Positions 1 to 11,949 of a stretch of 64,000 bases of DNA are shown here, piece by piece. The stretch is taken from NCBI RefSeq assembly GCF_020740795.1, contig NC_067290.1, positions 17,927,001 to 17,991,000 of the forward strand, written 5' to 3'. Origin of the DNA: Apus apus (lineage: Eukaryota; Chordata; Aves; Apodiformes; Apodidae). The translations under genes were made by a program, and so were the position numbers. The notes beneath the pieces are model-generated. The model saw only the letters and a list, made by a program, of their open reading frames with translations. It was not told the origin of the DNA and made no database searches. Each line of letters starts with the position of its first letter. Position 1 is the stretch's first letter.

Positions 1-2068
1 GTGCACACACAAATGCACCCACCACCTTCCAAAGGATCTGAAATCTTGCAGAGCTGCAGGAAAATGTAGTACATACAATGAAAGAGACATAAATTATCCC
101 AGCCTTGGGGCAGCAGTGACTTCCTTTCCTGCCAAGGAGCTCTGTAGGTTTTATGGGTTAGTTTACTCTGGTGATTAATAAAACATTTGGTATGTAATGG
201 GTCTTGACAACCTCTGTGTCCAGGAGAGCACACACCTCCTGGAAAACAGCAATATTCCCCACTCTTGGGTGCTCAGGGCTTTGTGCAAGGCTCTCTACTC
301 ACATCCCCAAAGGAGGATCACCCTGGTGTCTTACATCATTGACACGAGACACAGAGAGCAACAAACATCAATATGTAGCTAAGCCAGATGAGACTTAAAC
401 AAGGTGCTGCCTAATTATAGGGCAAAGGCACCTTAGCCCAAGCTAGCACGGGCTGTCACCCAGCCCTGGAAGTCATTCCTATGCCAAGGGCTCAGCAGCA
501 AAACCCCAAGTTAACAGGGACTTTGCTAGAGAAGTACCTGCCTGCAGTGCTGTTGCCTGGACTTCTTTATTGACCATATGGTTTCCAGCCTTGCTTCCTC
601 CCATGCAAGCATCCATCAGCCCCATGCTTATCTGCATCCTGGCCCGTGCTGAGTTGACATTTTTAAGATGTCAGTGGAAGAAACATCACACATGTGCTTT
701 AGCATCATCCTGTGTCAGAAGCTCAAGGTCTGCAAATACACTTCCTCCCCCCCACACTTTTAATGCATTTTACCAAGTAAGCAGTTTTGCACTTAAACTT
801 CCCATCACAAACACTTCTCTTTGAGCTAATCTTAATGCTCAGGAGAGATGCAAGTCAGACAGCACAGGAGAGGGAAATTTTCTACTTCCAGAGGAGACAG
901 CAGGTTCCACTCCAGCTGCCATGCTCCCTTGGTACCCCTGTGATAATGTCACAGAAAAGCCTCCCCGGAGACAGCCTGAGAGCAGGAGGGACTGATTCTC
1001 TCATCATCCCATTGAGCCTGTGCCAAGCGAGAAGGTGACCTTCCTTCACTGTTCCTGCCATCAATGTGTGTGCAAAAACCTCAAGTTCAGACTTTACAAG
1101 ATGCCTGGGGCAGCAGCAAGAGCAGCTCTGGCTCATGGAAACAGATCGTGCTCCTGGCCAAGGTGGAGCAGGGCTGCAGGAGGCAAGGAGCCAACAAAGG
1201 AACACGTAAGATTTTAGAGACATACAGGAATCCCTGGAGCCCTCACAGGCAGCAGTGCTTCCTGGCCATACCAAATCAATGCTCTGACCCCCTTCTCCCA
1301 CACCCTTGGCACCCCAGGGACATGCCAAGGTGAGCCCACAGGCAGCAAAGCCCCTTCCAGGTGGCTTCAGAGGCTGGAGAGGCTTAGCAAATGAATTGAA
1401 AGGCTCTGAAGTTTCTTAGCACTTATTTTTAGGGCTAAATCAAACAAGAGGGCTGGACAACATTCACAGGCTGTGATTTTTCAGACTGGGCTTCCTCAAA
1501 TGTGCAGCCTGTAAAATGGAAAGGTCTGGGTGCACAGTCTTGCTAGCTCTGGAATGAAGCACACTCCGTCCAGGCTGGAGTTCAAATTACATTTTCTTAT
1601 GCACCAGAGATTTTTGCCCTCTTGGTACTCCTCAAAAGGATTTGTAATGGAATGGAGATTTAATCTATTATTGATTATTGCATTATTAAAACAAAAGAAA
1701 AAAAGAAAAAAATAAGCCAGTCTCTTTGAAGGACAAGGTAATATATTTCAAGAAACTCTTAAATTTCATAGTAACTCTTTAAAAAGTCTTTATTGCTGTT
1801 CCCTTTCCCCAGCACAAATCTTCCTGCCAGAGACAAAGTTTTACTCTTGTGCTGGTTTATATCTCATTCTTTAATTCTGTCCACTGCAGTCCCTGAGATC
1901 AGACTGTCCCCAGTATCACCTACTTTTTCTCCCTTTGTCTCTTGCCAGCACCCTCCTCTCCCTTGCCTCTCTCTGGGGCCACACCTTTCTCCTCTTCACC
2001 TATACTCTTAACTTCAGTTACCACCTGGGGTTCCCTTTATCCTACTTTCCATTTAAAAAAAAACAAAC

Positions 2069-2111
<43 letters not shown>

Positions 2112-4304
2112 CTCAGTACTTTGATTCTAAACTATGGGATTAAATGTTCTAGTTTGGAGACATTTAACATTCTTTGGGGTTTGATGTCCCCTACCATGGT
2201 GTTAGGTGATGTGGTTTTAGCACTTCAGGATTGTAAAATGGTGAAGACAAGAGGCTGAAATCCCAAACCAAGCCAAATCTGCTGCATTTTTGTAGGCAAG
2301 CAGAGGGATGGAAAGAAAGTGTTGGAGCAAGATAGCATCTGTCCATGAGTACTTGCAGAAGGGAGACTGCTTGCTGGAAGGAGGGAGTGTCTGGGCTCAG
2401 GGGGGGGGCAGGAGCTTCCTATCTCCAGAGCCCCATCTCACACAGGGTTGTGTGTTGCTCACCTTTTATGGAATGCATTTTTACAATCAACCCAATATTA
2501 AACCCAGGGGTTTTGGTTAGAATGTGTGTATTAGGGTTCACACCATAAAAAATACTCAGGATATGCAACACGATCGAGCTAACAGTGTTGGAACCAACCT
2601 TACCTTCTGGTATCCTTTATATTTGGTTATTTTAATTGCAAATCTAAGTCTGCTTAAAATCTAAAAGCTACTTAAACAGTGGTTTTATTTTGCATTTTAT
2701 ACAATTGGGCTTCTCAACAGTGGTTTGGGATAAGGGTGCATTGGAGATCAAAGCCTTGCAGCTCCATTTTCCCTCATCACCTGGAGGACCACAAACAAAA
2801 CTATGCAGATGTAGATTAGTTTACAGAAACCTCATTTAAGGTTAAAAATCCCATTAGCTATAATCACTAAATTCTTAACAGATGTTGTGCTGAAGCCTGC
2901 ACAGCTGCTGCCAGCAGCTCCATGCTATGGCATCTATTGAGGAAGAACAGGGTTTAGGCACCAGACATTTCTTTCATGGCACATTGAGATGCTTGAATTG
3001 CAGGGGGGAAAATAAAGAATAACTTAATTTGCCATAATTTTAAAAGCAACCTTGAACGTGGAACTGTTACAAACAGGCTTGTCATGAATGCATCTAACTA
3101 CAGAGCAAACACCTCCCTGCTCTCCCCATGGGCTGAGAAACCCAGTCCAGGCTGGGCAGTCTGGAATGGAAATGTCAGGACAATAATGTCCCCCTTTTTT
3201 TGACCTACGGGCTGTCTGGAGGAGCAAGCCACAGAGCAGGGACAGCACAGCTCTGGGCAAGCTGGGAGTTGTGTATCCCAGTGTGCTGGCTGCAACCAAG
3301 CACTGGCTGCTACTTCTGCAAATACTGGAAGGGAACCACTGCTCAGGATTTCAGAGAAATAATTGGTCTGAAGATGCTGAGAAAATAAAATAAAAAAATA
3401 CCGAAGCCTGGTTCCAAACAGATTTTAATCTCAACAGCAAGGTTGAAGAAGAAACTTGTTTCAGCCATTCTGTCAGCTGAAGAAAAAGGAAAACAAACTA
3501 GAATTAATATTTGGTACTAGGGCCATGCTTCCAAGTCACTCCAGGCAACACAGAAACTTTAGAAATTAAGAAACTCCCAAATGATGCAGATGGAAAATCC
3601 TCCTGAGGAGCACGTCCCTCGGCTCCTAAACACAGCATGTGGAGCTGGGCACCTCTGCAAATTCTTCCCTTGTGGATGGCCCAACAGCAGTAGTGCCACA
3701 TGCCACTCATCAGTGGTTGCACCCTTGTTCACTCCCTCTGGTGCCCCTCGGGCACCCCCACAGCAGAATTCCCAAGCTCCAGAGCCACGCTCCATCCTGT
3801 GGGCACAGCACTGGGACATGAGGCCTCTCCTACAGCAGATAAGCAGCACTCACTTGTAAGATCTCATAAATCACCAGGCAGCTTTTACCATCTAATTGAG
3901 CCCAGAGTTCCTTCGATAATAAGCCACTGCAAATGGGGGGCAAGAAAGCATCTCATAACCCCCAGCTCAGGGGGGGGTTATCCTTGCCAAATGCTGCTGC
4001 CCCCAGGGCACTTTTTGTAGCCCACACCCAGCCTCTACAGGTCAGCAGTGATTAAGTGCCAGGTAAATGTTAGGTAACTACATGCAAAGAAAACAGTGTT
4101 CACCCATAGTGGGGAAATAAGTCACCCAAATGCCAGAGAGATAAGGCTGCCTTTGATGTCTCCTCAACTCCCACGTCTCTGGTTTGTGGAAATAAAATAT
4201 TACAGTCTGCTAGTTCCCCAAAGCCTGCAACAAGATGGGATCTTATCCCTCAGCAGAAAGGGAAGAGGAAGATGGCCAGGATCAGAGCTACCTGATCCAC
4301 ATTG
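1..4304. other. intergenic DNA, no gene recognised
   Basis: All open frames here are short (148 codons or fewer), lack recognisable domains and overlap one another on both strands, as expected by chance. The stretch is ordinary unique-looking vertebrate DNA with an AT microsatellite and short homopolymers, including a run of nine G near 2,400. It lies more than 23 kb beyond the 3' end of RYBP. I see no splice-bounded coding exon, though a non-coding transcript cannot be excluded by eye. Confidence 0.6.
2072..2106. repeat. (AT)n microsatellite
   Basis: About 17 uninterrupted AT units. It is likely to vary in length between individuals and could extrude a cruciform. Confidence 0.95.
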
Positions 4305-4376
4305 GAAGTTCTGCCTTGAGGGTGGTTGGACTGGGTGACCTCCAGGTCTTCTCCGTGCTCTGCTCTGGTATGATTC
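4305..4376 (+). mobile_element. CR1 LINE fragment, 3' end
   Basis: The segment follows the last part of the CR1 3' region: a GGTGGTTGGACT core, then a 'GTGACCTCCAGGTCTTCT' block and a degenerate ATGATTC end. It is severely 5'-truncated, as most avian CR1 copies are, and has no coding capacity. The 5' boundary is approximate because the match fades. Confidence 0.75.
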
Positions 4377-7300
4377 CCTGGGAGAAAAGTCATGTTTTCA
4401 CCTGGCCATGCTCATCTGCAGCCACAGACCCATTCCCAGCCAGACTTGAAGCAATGAGGTCGACAGACAGACCACCCACCATGTCCCTAAGTGGATCAGC
4501 CACAGGAATGATTGCTAACACCCAGGGGAAAACAGCCACCTTGTCTTCTCTTTCAGCTTCACCTCCCATCCATCAGAAGTCCATCATTTATCCAAGAGGT
4601 TACTGACCCTAGATATGCTCATTAAGCTCCTTACTTGGGTAGATAAGGAAGATATAATTCCTTCAGTTTCCACAGACTTCTAATCAGTTTGATAACTCTA
4701 TACCCTTTTAAGTAATTTCCATTTTAAAATCACAGACACTGAAGCTCAACAACCTATCACTGACAGTTATGAGCACCAACCCAGCAGCAATAACCTCGCA
4801 GCAGCTTCCAAAGCAGATATCAGCAGATGCTCACCTGGGCAAAGGCAGTTCCTGGCACAGAGACCACAGTCCTGGATGACCCCGAATTGCTTGCACAGAT
4901 GGATAGACACAGGATGGACATCACTGTTAATTTAAGGACCCCCTCTAAGGGCCTTCAAGAACTAACATTTAGAGCAAAAAGAGGCAGGGGAAGAAGACAA
5001 GCTGGGTGAAGAGAGCAATTGTTTGCAAGAATGCAAGTGTTGAAGTAAGCAATCAGAGGTGCCAGGTTTAAAATGAACCACACCTTTAAATACTCAATCA
5101 GTTAATTGTTAACATTTGCTTCAAGCATTCTGTTAATTACTCCATGAATGGCTTCTTTCATAATTTTTTTAAAGGTTTTCTCAATTCCAGCATCTGAAAT
5201 ATTTGCCTTCCCACTGAATCATCTCAGTGTAGACAGAATAAAAGCCTTCTCAAGTAAGAACAGTTTTTCTCTTTTTCCTTTGCAGAAGATTTTTGTTGGT
5301 TTTTTTTGTCTTTCATTGTTCCTCATCCAGGAGTGAATACTTACTGGAAGAGTGTTGGGAGTTTTAGACATGACTGCAGGAAATTCAGACTTGCTGGGAC
5401 ACTGGTATATAAGTATGACTACATGAAACAGGGAAGGATTTCTTCTGTCTCAAGTGTACATGATTGAAGGTGAATTTCTTTAATATTTTACTGTTTTCCT
5501 GTGAAAAAACCAGGAGCATTCCTGCAGATGGAGGAGACTGCTGCAAAGGGCACTAAAGGCACTAAAACTGGGCAGTCCAGAAAGAGGGAATACCATGGAT
5601 GAGATGGAAAGTGTCACTTATACCCTGGTCATTCTCTCCTTGATAGCAGCTCAGCACCAGCATGCAACACAAACATCCAGGCTCCATAATCAATCCACTC
5701 TCCCTTCTCCAGCTGGAATGGCTTCCTGGCTGGCTCAGGTATGTCAGGCTGAGCTAGCACCGTGCCAGCACCCCGGGATGCTCCACACGGCCTCCTGGTA
5801 GATTCCCAAAAATCTGATCCTTCCTTTGACTTTGGCCAACCCAAGACAGCACAAGTGAGAGAAGCTTCTGGCCAAACCTCTCCAAACCCATGAGCACAGG
5901 CTGGGAAGAAAAGCCCGAGTCAGCAGATCCACTCATATTCCAGGGAGACCAACATAATAGGTTTGTGCACATCAAGGAGCGATAACATCGAGGCCTCTTC
6001 TGAGGCAGATTTTAGGTTGGCGTCGGGCCCAGGGATTTTGCAATTCACTTCTATTCTCTACAAAACACTGCCTTGAAATATGTTCCCTCAATAGACATTT
6101 ACATTTTCCTTTTATTCCAACATTAGGTACAAACCCTTTGAAAGGAATTCATCCCCCTCGCTGCTTCCTACCATCCCTCCTCTTTCCTGCCTGCTCAGTC
6201 CCCACATTACTCGGAGCCCTGGGTAAAGCTCTTTTCCATGCTAAATATGCATCCAACCACTGTTAATGAGCTTTGGCCAGCTTGCAAGGAGTTTTGACAG
6301 GCCTGTTGAACTGGTGCCAAGCAGAGATGAATGTTTGGCTTGGACCAGCACAATGCTCTGTTTGTCTCATTGTTGCATTGGAAGTGTTAGCAAACTAATG
6401 TGACAGGACGGAGACGCATACAGCTGAAAAATGACTGAAAATATAATTCCATGTCAGCAGTGACTCCTGAAGGATTATTTGTCTCCAGTGACTTTCAGGG
6501 AACTTTTCTTTATGGACTCAATATAAAGACAGGTCTGTGTGCTTGGGGAAAGTGATCAATTAGTTTCAAACCAAGATGTAAGGAGCTTCACTCTGCTCTC
6601 TCTCCCTAAGATTTACTTTTAAATCAACCAGGCACTCTACCACAAGTATTATTTTTTCCCAAAAAAACCCCCCATGTATTTGGCTGCTTGCACAACCCTG
6701 TAAGAGCCTGAACTCTGCTCTGGTGCCTGGTATGTGGATGTGCTCCAGCAAAGGCTGTAACAGGGACCCTCTGAGCCTGCAGGTGTAGGAACTGCTGGAG
6801 AAGAGTAAAGGATGTTCAAGCCTGATCAGTACCAGCAATAGACCCTTCACCACAGATCATGACAAATTAGGCAGAGTATAAGGAGTGAGGAATGATCCTT
6901 ATCATGTACCTTTTCACTTTCTGGCACTCCACTGTGTTGAGAGACCTGTGGATCTGGAGGCCATCTAACCCATCACGTTTAATAGCCCTTTTGGGACCTA
7001 GCTCCTTGTGCTTTCTTCTGGGGTCTTTGTGCTTGTTTGTTAGTTTTGGATCTGATCTTCATTCTTGTCTCTGCAGCACCATTTTTCCTGTTAGATCAGA
7101 TGAAGGATTTTATCTTTAAAAAAGCAGAGTTCTAGTCAGCCTCGTATTGTTCTTTCCCAACAGGAAGGCAGAGTCACCCAGGAATCTGTTTAAACTTGTC
7201 TCCTGGTGTTTGTCCTCTCCAGGCAGGGAGGAGTGGGTTTCCCAGGCAGCTTTCTTTTCTGGGCTTGCATGTTTATTTGCAGGCTGGTCTTTTGGCTAGA

Positions 7301-10300
7301 GAATAGATATAGGAGTTTGTTGACCAAGATTCAAACATCTGCCCAGCTGCAGATGTCCAGCAGCTTCACCCACTTACAAGATACCTCCTGCTTTTGGTAT
7401 ATAATAAAATCTATTTTCTTACGTGCTTACACTAAAAATACTTGCAGAATTGTTACCTTAATGAGAGGGTTCCAGTTCCTCACTTGGAAAAAGTTTCTCC
7501 CATCCTTCGGGCTATCAGGGTTTCATTTGTATGATAACGGGTCAGTCTGTTAGATTTTCAAAAAGTGTTTAGACCTCTGGGCATGAAGTTATTAATACAA
7601 TAAGACTTACAAAAGGTACCAAACTCCTACTGGAAGCTGAGGAGGAGCTGAAAATGTCACCTGAGCTTCTGAAAATCCTACTAAATGCTCATCTTTTCTT
7701 TCAAGTCTTACAAACTTTTGTAAATCTGGACCATGGCTATAAAGGATATTGATTGTGTGCAATAAAGGTGGATGCCACCCCCAGAATTATGAACTGCATA
7801 TGTACCCACTTACCTGTAGGACTATGCAGCTTCACTGCACATTTTATAGCTTGTTTCTTTCATTTTTATAGCTAGAATTGCACTGATAATACAGCTGTTT
7901 AGCCAAAGTCAGTGCACGGGAGGCAGAAAGGAGATAAACCATGAGCATTTGCTTGGATTCCTGGTGCAATCATATATAAAGTTAATTATAAAAATCACAT
8001 AAAATAATCTCTTTAGTTTGAGGCTGGCTTTGCAAATCCTTTTAACTATATCTATATTTTGCTTGTATTGCTTATATGTCAGAAAGAGACAAGCTGGTAC
8101 TAAACACATCCAGTTTGCTGGGGTTTCATTCAACTCTTCAAATCACAGAAAGGTTTTTTAAAACCTTGAGTCTTCTTATCTTTTCAGAAGCTTTTTTTTT
8201 TTTTTTTTTTTAATGCACTTGTCAGTTTACTAGCAACAGAAAGTATAAATATATGTTTCACTCTGATGAAAACTGCTAGGATCTTTGTCTGAAGCTCTCC
8301 AAGGGACTGACAGGGGTGGCAGGTTGTCATTTGGAGACTTGCATGTGCAGATGCCACTGGTTGAAGCTCTTTGGGGATGATGTCTTGGTTGAAGCACATT
8401 CTGCTCATGCAAGGACCAGCACAGAGAGGAACTGTTATAACCCCACCAGAAAAGACTGCAGACTTGGAAAAAAGCTTTCATGAAAAGTCTTGTTTCCGTT
8501 TTGTAGATCTCTGGTCCACTTCTGTGGTGCTTTTCCAGGCTCTCCTAATGAAAACTGGTTCCCAGGAGCCAAGTATTGCTGCTGAAAGCCAGGGCTTTGG
8601 TAAGCACAGGAAAAAATGGATCTTGCATAAAAAAAGATGGTGATGGAAAATTTCAACAACACTGATTGTTTAGTCTTTCTTCCCCTTTCCAAAATGAAAC
8701 ACTTTTAAAATCAAACCTCTTCTTTTTTTCACTTGAAGCTTTGTGAGCACGTTTTTTCACCTGGTTCCAATCTAGACACTCTTGTCACGCAATCGAAGAG
8801 CCAGCAAGCAGCAAGGGAGTGGGTGAGAGCACACTGCCAGCACAGCAACCTCCTGCTTGCTGAATTCCCCAACAAATCCTGTCACTTATCCCAAAGGAGC
8901 ACAGAATAAATACTTCTTGATACACGGCATAACACTCCCAAGGCTTTGAGAGGTGATAGCAAAAGGCCTTCCCTCCTGACTGGTGGTTTGGTGGTGGGAA
9001 TGCATCAAGAACTCTTTCTCCACGCCAATGGTTAAGTGGATTTACACCAAACAAGATGTCATTTGAGGTCTAGTCCTTGCTGGAGAAATAGTTCCTTCAG
9101 AATAAGCCAGCAAAATATCACTGAAGCACAGGACTGGGAGGGCTCAGGAGCAGTGAGTAGCCCAGCAACACCCCTGAACCTGCAGCATCAGTGGATTTGT
9201 TGAAGTGCAGATGATCCAGCAAGAAGGACTGTAGCTCAAGCTACAGTGAAGAGCAAAACCAACCAACCTCCCATGGAGCAATGCTGCCCAGCCTGACCCA
9301 CCACACCTGCAGAGCTCCATGCAAAGTGCTCAGAATCCCAGCACTTGGGACCCAAGGCATTGCTCCTGCATGGCTCTGTGGTCCTCCCCACCAGCTTATC
9401 AAACTCCATCTTGAAACAATTTAGGCCTTGAATAGATTTGTTAAACAGTGCAATATGAAGATCAAGGAATAACAAGACAAAATTAGATTAACCCTGTAGA
9501 TAGCTTTCAAGTATATCTAATGCCAAATAGCCAGAGGACAACATGTCAACAATTTAATAGGGCAAAACTTAAAATAATGTTTCCAAAACAAGCACTTCAT
9601 TGGATGCTTCCCCTTTGAATCAGATAAAGTGTATCACTGCAGAGAGATTTGCTTTGATCTGTTCTGCAGCATAAGGTCAAGTGTGTCAAAAGCAGCTACT
9701 CAGAGCTTGTGAGTAATAGAATTAAATGGCTCAGCTCACTCGATACGTCCCTGAGTGCTCAGCATCCAGATGTGGGGCTGCCCCAGGGATGGGGACCTGA
9801 GCCCCATGCCCCTGGCTGGCAGCTGAACTGAGTGCTGGCTCTGAGCCTGGGCTGCTCTTGCCACCCCCAGAGCTCCCAAGGGAGCAGCCTCTGATGCCCA
9901 CACAGACTGGAGGAGGTTGGCATCCCTGTCACGTGTGAGTGGCAGCCCAGGGACAGTGTCTGGCAGAGAGAGCAACCCCAGCTCACCTGTATGCTCCCAT
10001 CAGTTTAAATTAAAGGGCAGGGAGGTGAAAGAACCTGCCATGAGGGCTCCCAGGGCTGGGGAGGAAGCTGAAAGTCAGGATTCCTGCAGCTGCTTTTGTG
10101 CAGAAAGCATCTCTATTGCTAGGAAGCTGAGGCAGCACCTGCCTTGGTAAAGGCTTTGTGCTGCACAAATTAATACACGTTAGTTGTAGGCATAACTAGA
10201 TGTTTATGAAACCTGATCACTGGGAGGATGATTTATGCCCAAAGCCATTTTCCACCCCTGCTAAAGATGACAAACTCTGCCCTGTCTTTGCTGCTTGTTG

Positions 10301-10371
10301 CAGACAAGGCAGCTGGGGAGCTGCACACAGGATTTCACACAAAACACCTCCAGAAGGTCCAGCTACAGAAG
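4377..10371. other. intergenic DNA, no gene recognised
   Basis: No open frame with a recognisable protein family and no convincing exon. The stretch contains a 20-base T-run and an AT-rich, low-CpG segment (about 6,230-6,480) that resembles conserved non-coding DNA; the latter is discussed in the findings. Confidence 0.55.
8192..8211. repeat. poly(T) tract
   Basis: A run of 20 T. It could be the remnant of a minus-strand poly(A) tail, but no retroposed gene is recognisable beside it. Confidence 0.9.
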
Positions 10372-10580
10372 ATCACAGGATCATAGAATGTTTTGGGTTG
10401 GATGTGACCTTGTAAGGCCATGAAGTCCAACTCCCCTGCAGTGAGCCGGGACACCAACTAAACAGGGTTGCTCAGAGCCCTGTCCAATATGACCTTGAAT
10501 ATTTCCAGAGATGTGACTTTTGCCACCTCTCTAGGCAACCTGTGCCAGTGTTTCTACACCCATTTTGTAAAAATCATCTC
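10372..10580 (-). mobile_element. CR1 LINE fragment, 3' end, minus strand
   Basis: Read on the plus strand this is the reverse complement of a CR1 3' end. It opens with the terminal repeat (ATCACAGGATCATAGAATG), then TTTTGGGTTGGATGTGACCTT, then 'AAGTCCAACTCCCCTGCAG', a diverged central part, and 'AGGCAACCTGTGCCAGTGTTTC', which corresponds to the CR1 'aggctgcc' block. Similarity fades by about 10,580. The copy is 5'-truncated and non-coding. Its many substitutions suggest an old insertion. Confidence 0.85.
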
Positions 10581-11922
10581 ACAACTCAGGAGACAATGGC
10601 ATCAGGCTTCCTCTTGGTAGGGACTCTGTGTAGTAGTCCCAACACTCCCCCAAAGTATCAGGACAGGTTTTAAGAGCAACATCAGGTTAAGAGCCCTTGC
10701 AATCAGCCCCTGCATGAGCAGACAGAGCCTGCACAGGAATGCTGCCAGAAGCCCTGTCACCTTGGCCTCTCTGCTGCTGAGGCTGCAGCAGCTGCTGGGG
10801 CTGCACAGGGGCCTCAGGGACAGCCCAAGCATGAGGGTGAGGACTCATTTCTCTTTGGGATGTCACCCCAACAGCACATGGCACACACCGGGGAGCTGCT
10901 GTGCTTGCACCCAATGGGAAAGGGCAGCTGGCACAGGGTGCCTCTGCACATTTCCCCATGGATCAAGTGGCTTTTTTAAGAATTACAACCTTACATCAAT
11001 TCAAAATTTTGGGAGATTTGTGTTAGTTTCTTTTTTTAAGCTTTTACAGTCCTGCAGGGAGAAGCTGTGCAGGGCCAGCACAGCCCTGGGAAGGGGCACA
11101 TGCTGCATCCAGCCCAGCCAGGCATTTCTTCTCAGTTTTCATTTACCTAAGACATGAGGAGTTCACCATTTCTCTTGGCATTTAAGCCACATCTGGGATG
11201 AACCTTCACTCGCTTGTGATGCTCCTCTTGAGGAGAAAGGTCTTGCATCTGTTAATCAGCTCTGCTTCCTCCAGCGGGTGCTGAGGAGCGGTTGGCTTTC
11301 TCAGGCTGCCACGTCTCAATTAGCTCCTTATCTTTGGCAGGGAAGCATGTGACAAGGGGCCACAGGGTCTCCACAGCTTTGTAGCTTTAGCATGAAAAGG
11401 TAAATACATCTGCAGCTCCCAGTGGTGGGGCTGCCTCTTCCCTGCAAGTGATCAGCCCCAGGCCAAGGAGCAGTGGGTGCCAGAGGGACCCCCAAGGTGA
11501 AGGCAGAGGCCTCTCCCAATCCTGACTGCCCAAACAGAACATTTTGACAGAGGCAACATTCAGCAGAGACCTGCTCAGACCACATCTAGCAATAACCCTT
11601 AATTGTAGCCCTGTTAATGAGATGCTGAAGACAGGCAGGTCTAAACCTTGCTCTGCCACAGGTTTAGCTCTTTGTGCAGAGCTGCCTGACAAAAGAGCCT
11701 CTGCCCTGGAGACCAGTGTTTAAAGGAAAAGCAAATACCAAGAGTACCTATAAATTCTCCACCTCCCACTGCTGGAGTGGCCCCAGTTGTTCTTCCAGCA
11801 GCAGCTTGTTCCAGCTCTCAGCTCATCCCTCTCACAGCCCAGCAGCCCCAACCTCCCTACCCTCATATTGCTAAACCTTCCATGCCCCCTTTTCCATCAC
11901 TAGAAGTGGGGTCTTGGCTGAC

Positions 11923-11949
11923 CACTAATTACCATAATGGTAATCAGTG
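11923..11949. repeat. 27-bp imperfect palindrome with TAATTA core
   Basis: Arms of 13 bases around a single central A pair with one mismatch (27/45 of the 11,900s). The inner part, ATTACCATAATGGTAAT, is a perfect 17-bp interrupted palindrome. The left arm contains TAATTA, a generic homeodomain motif. No flanking gene. Confidence 0.8.
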
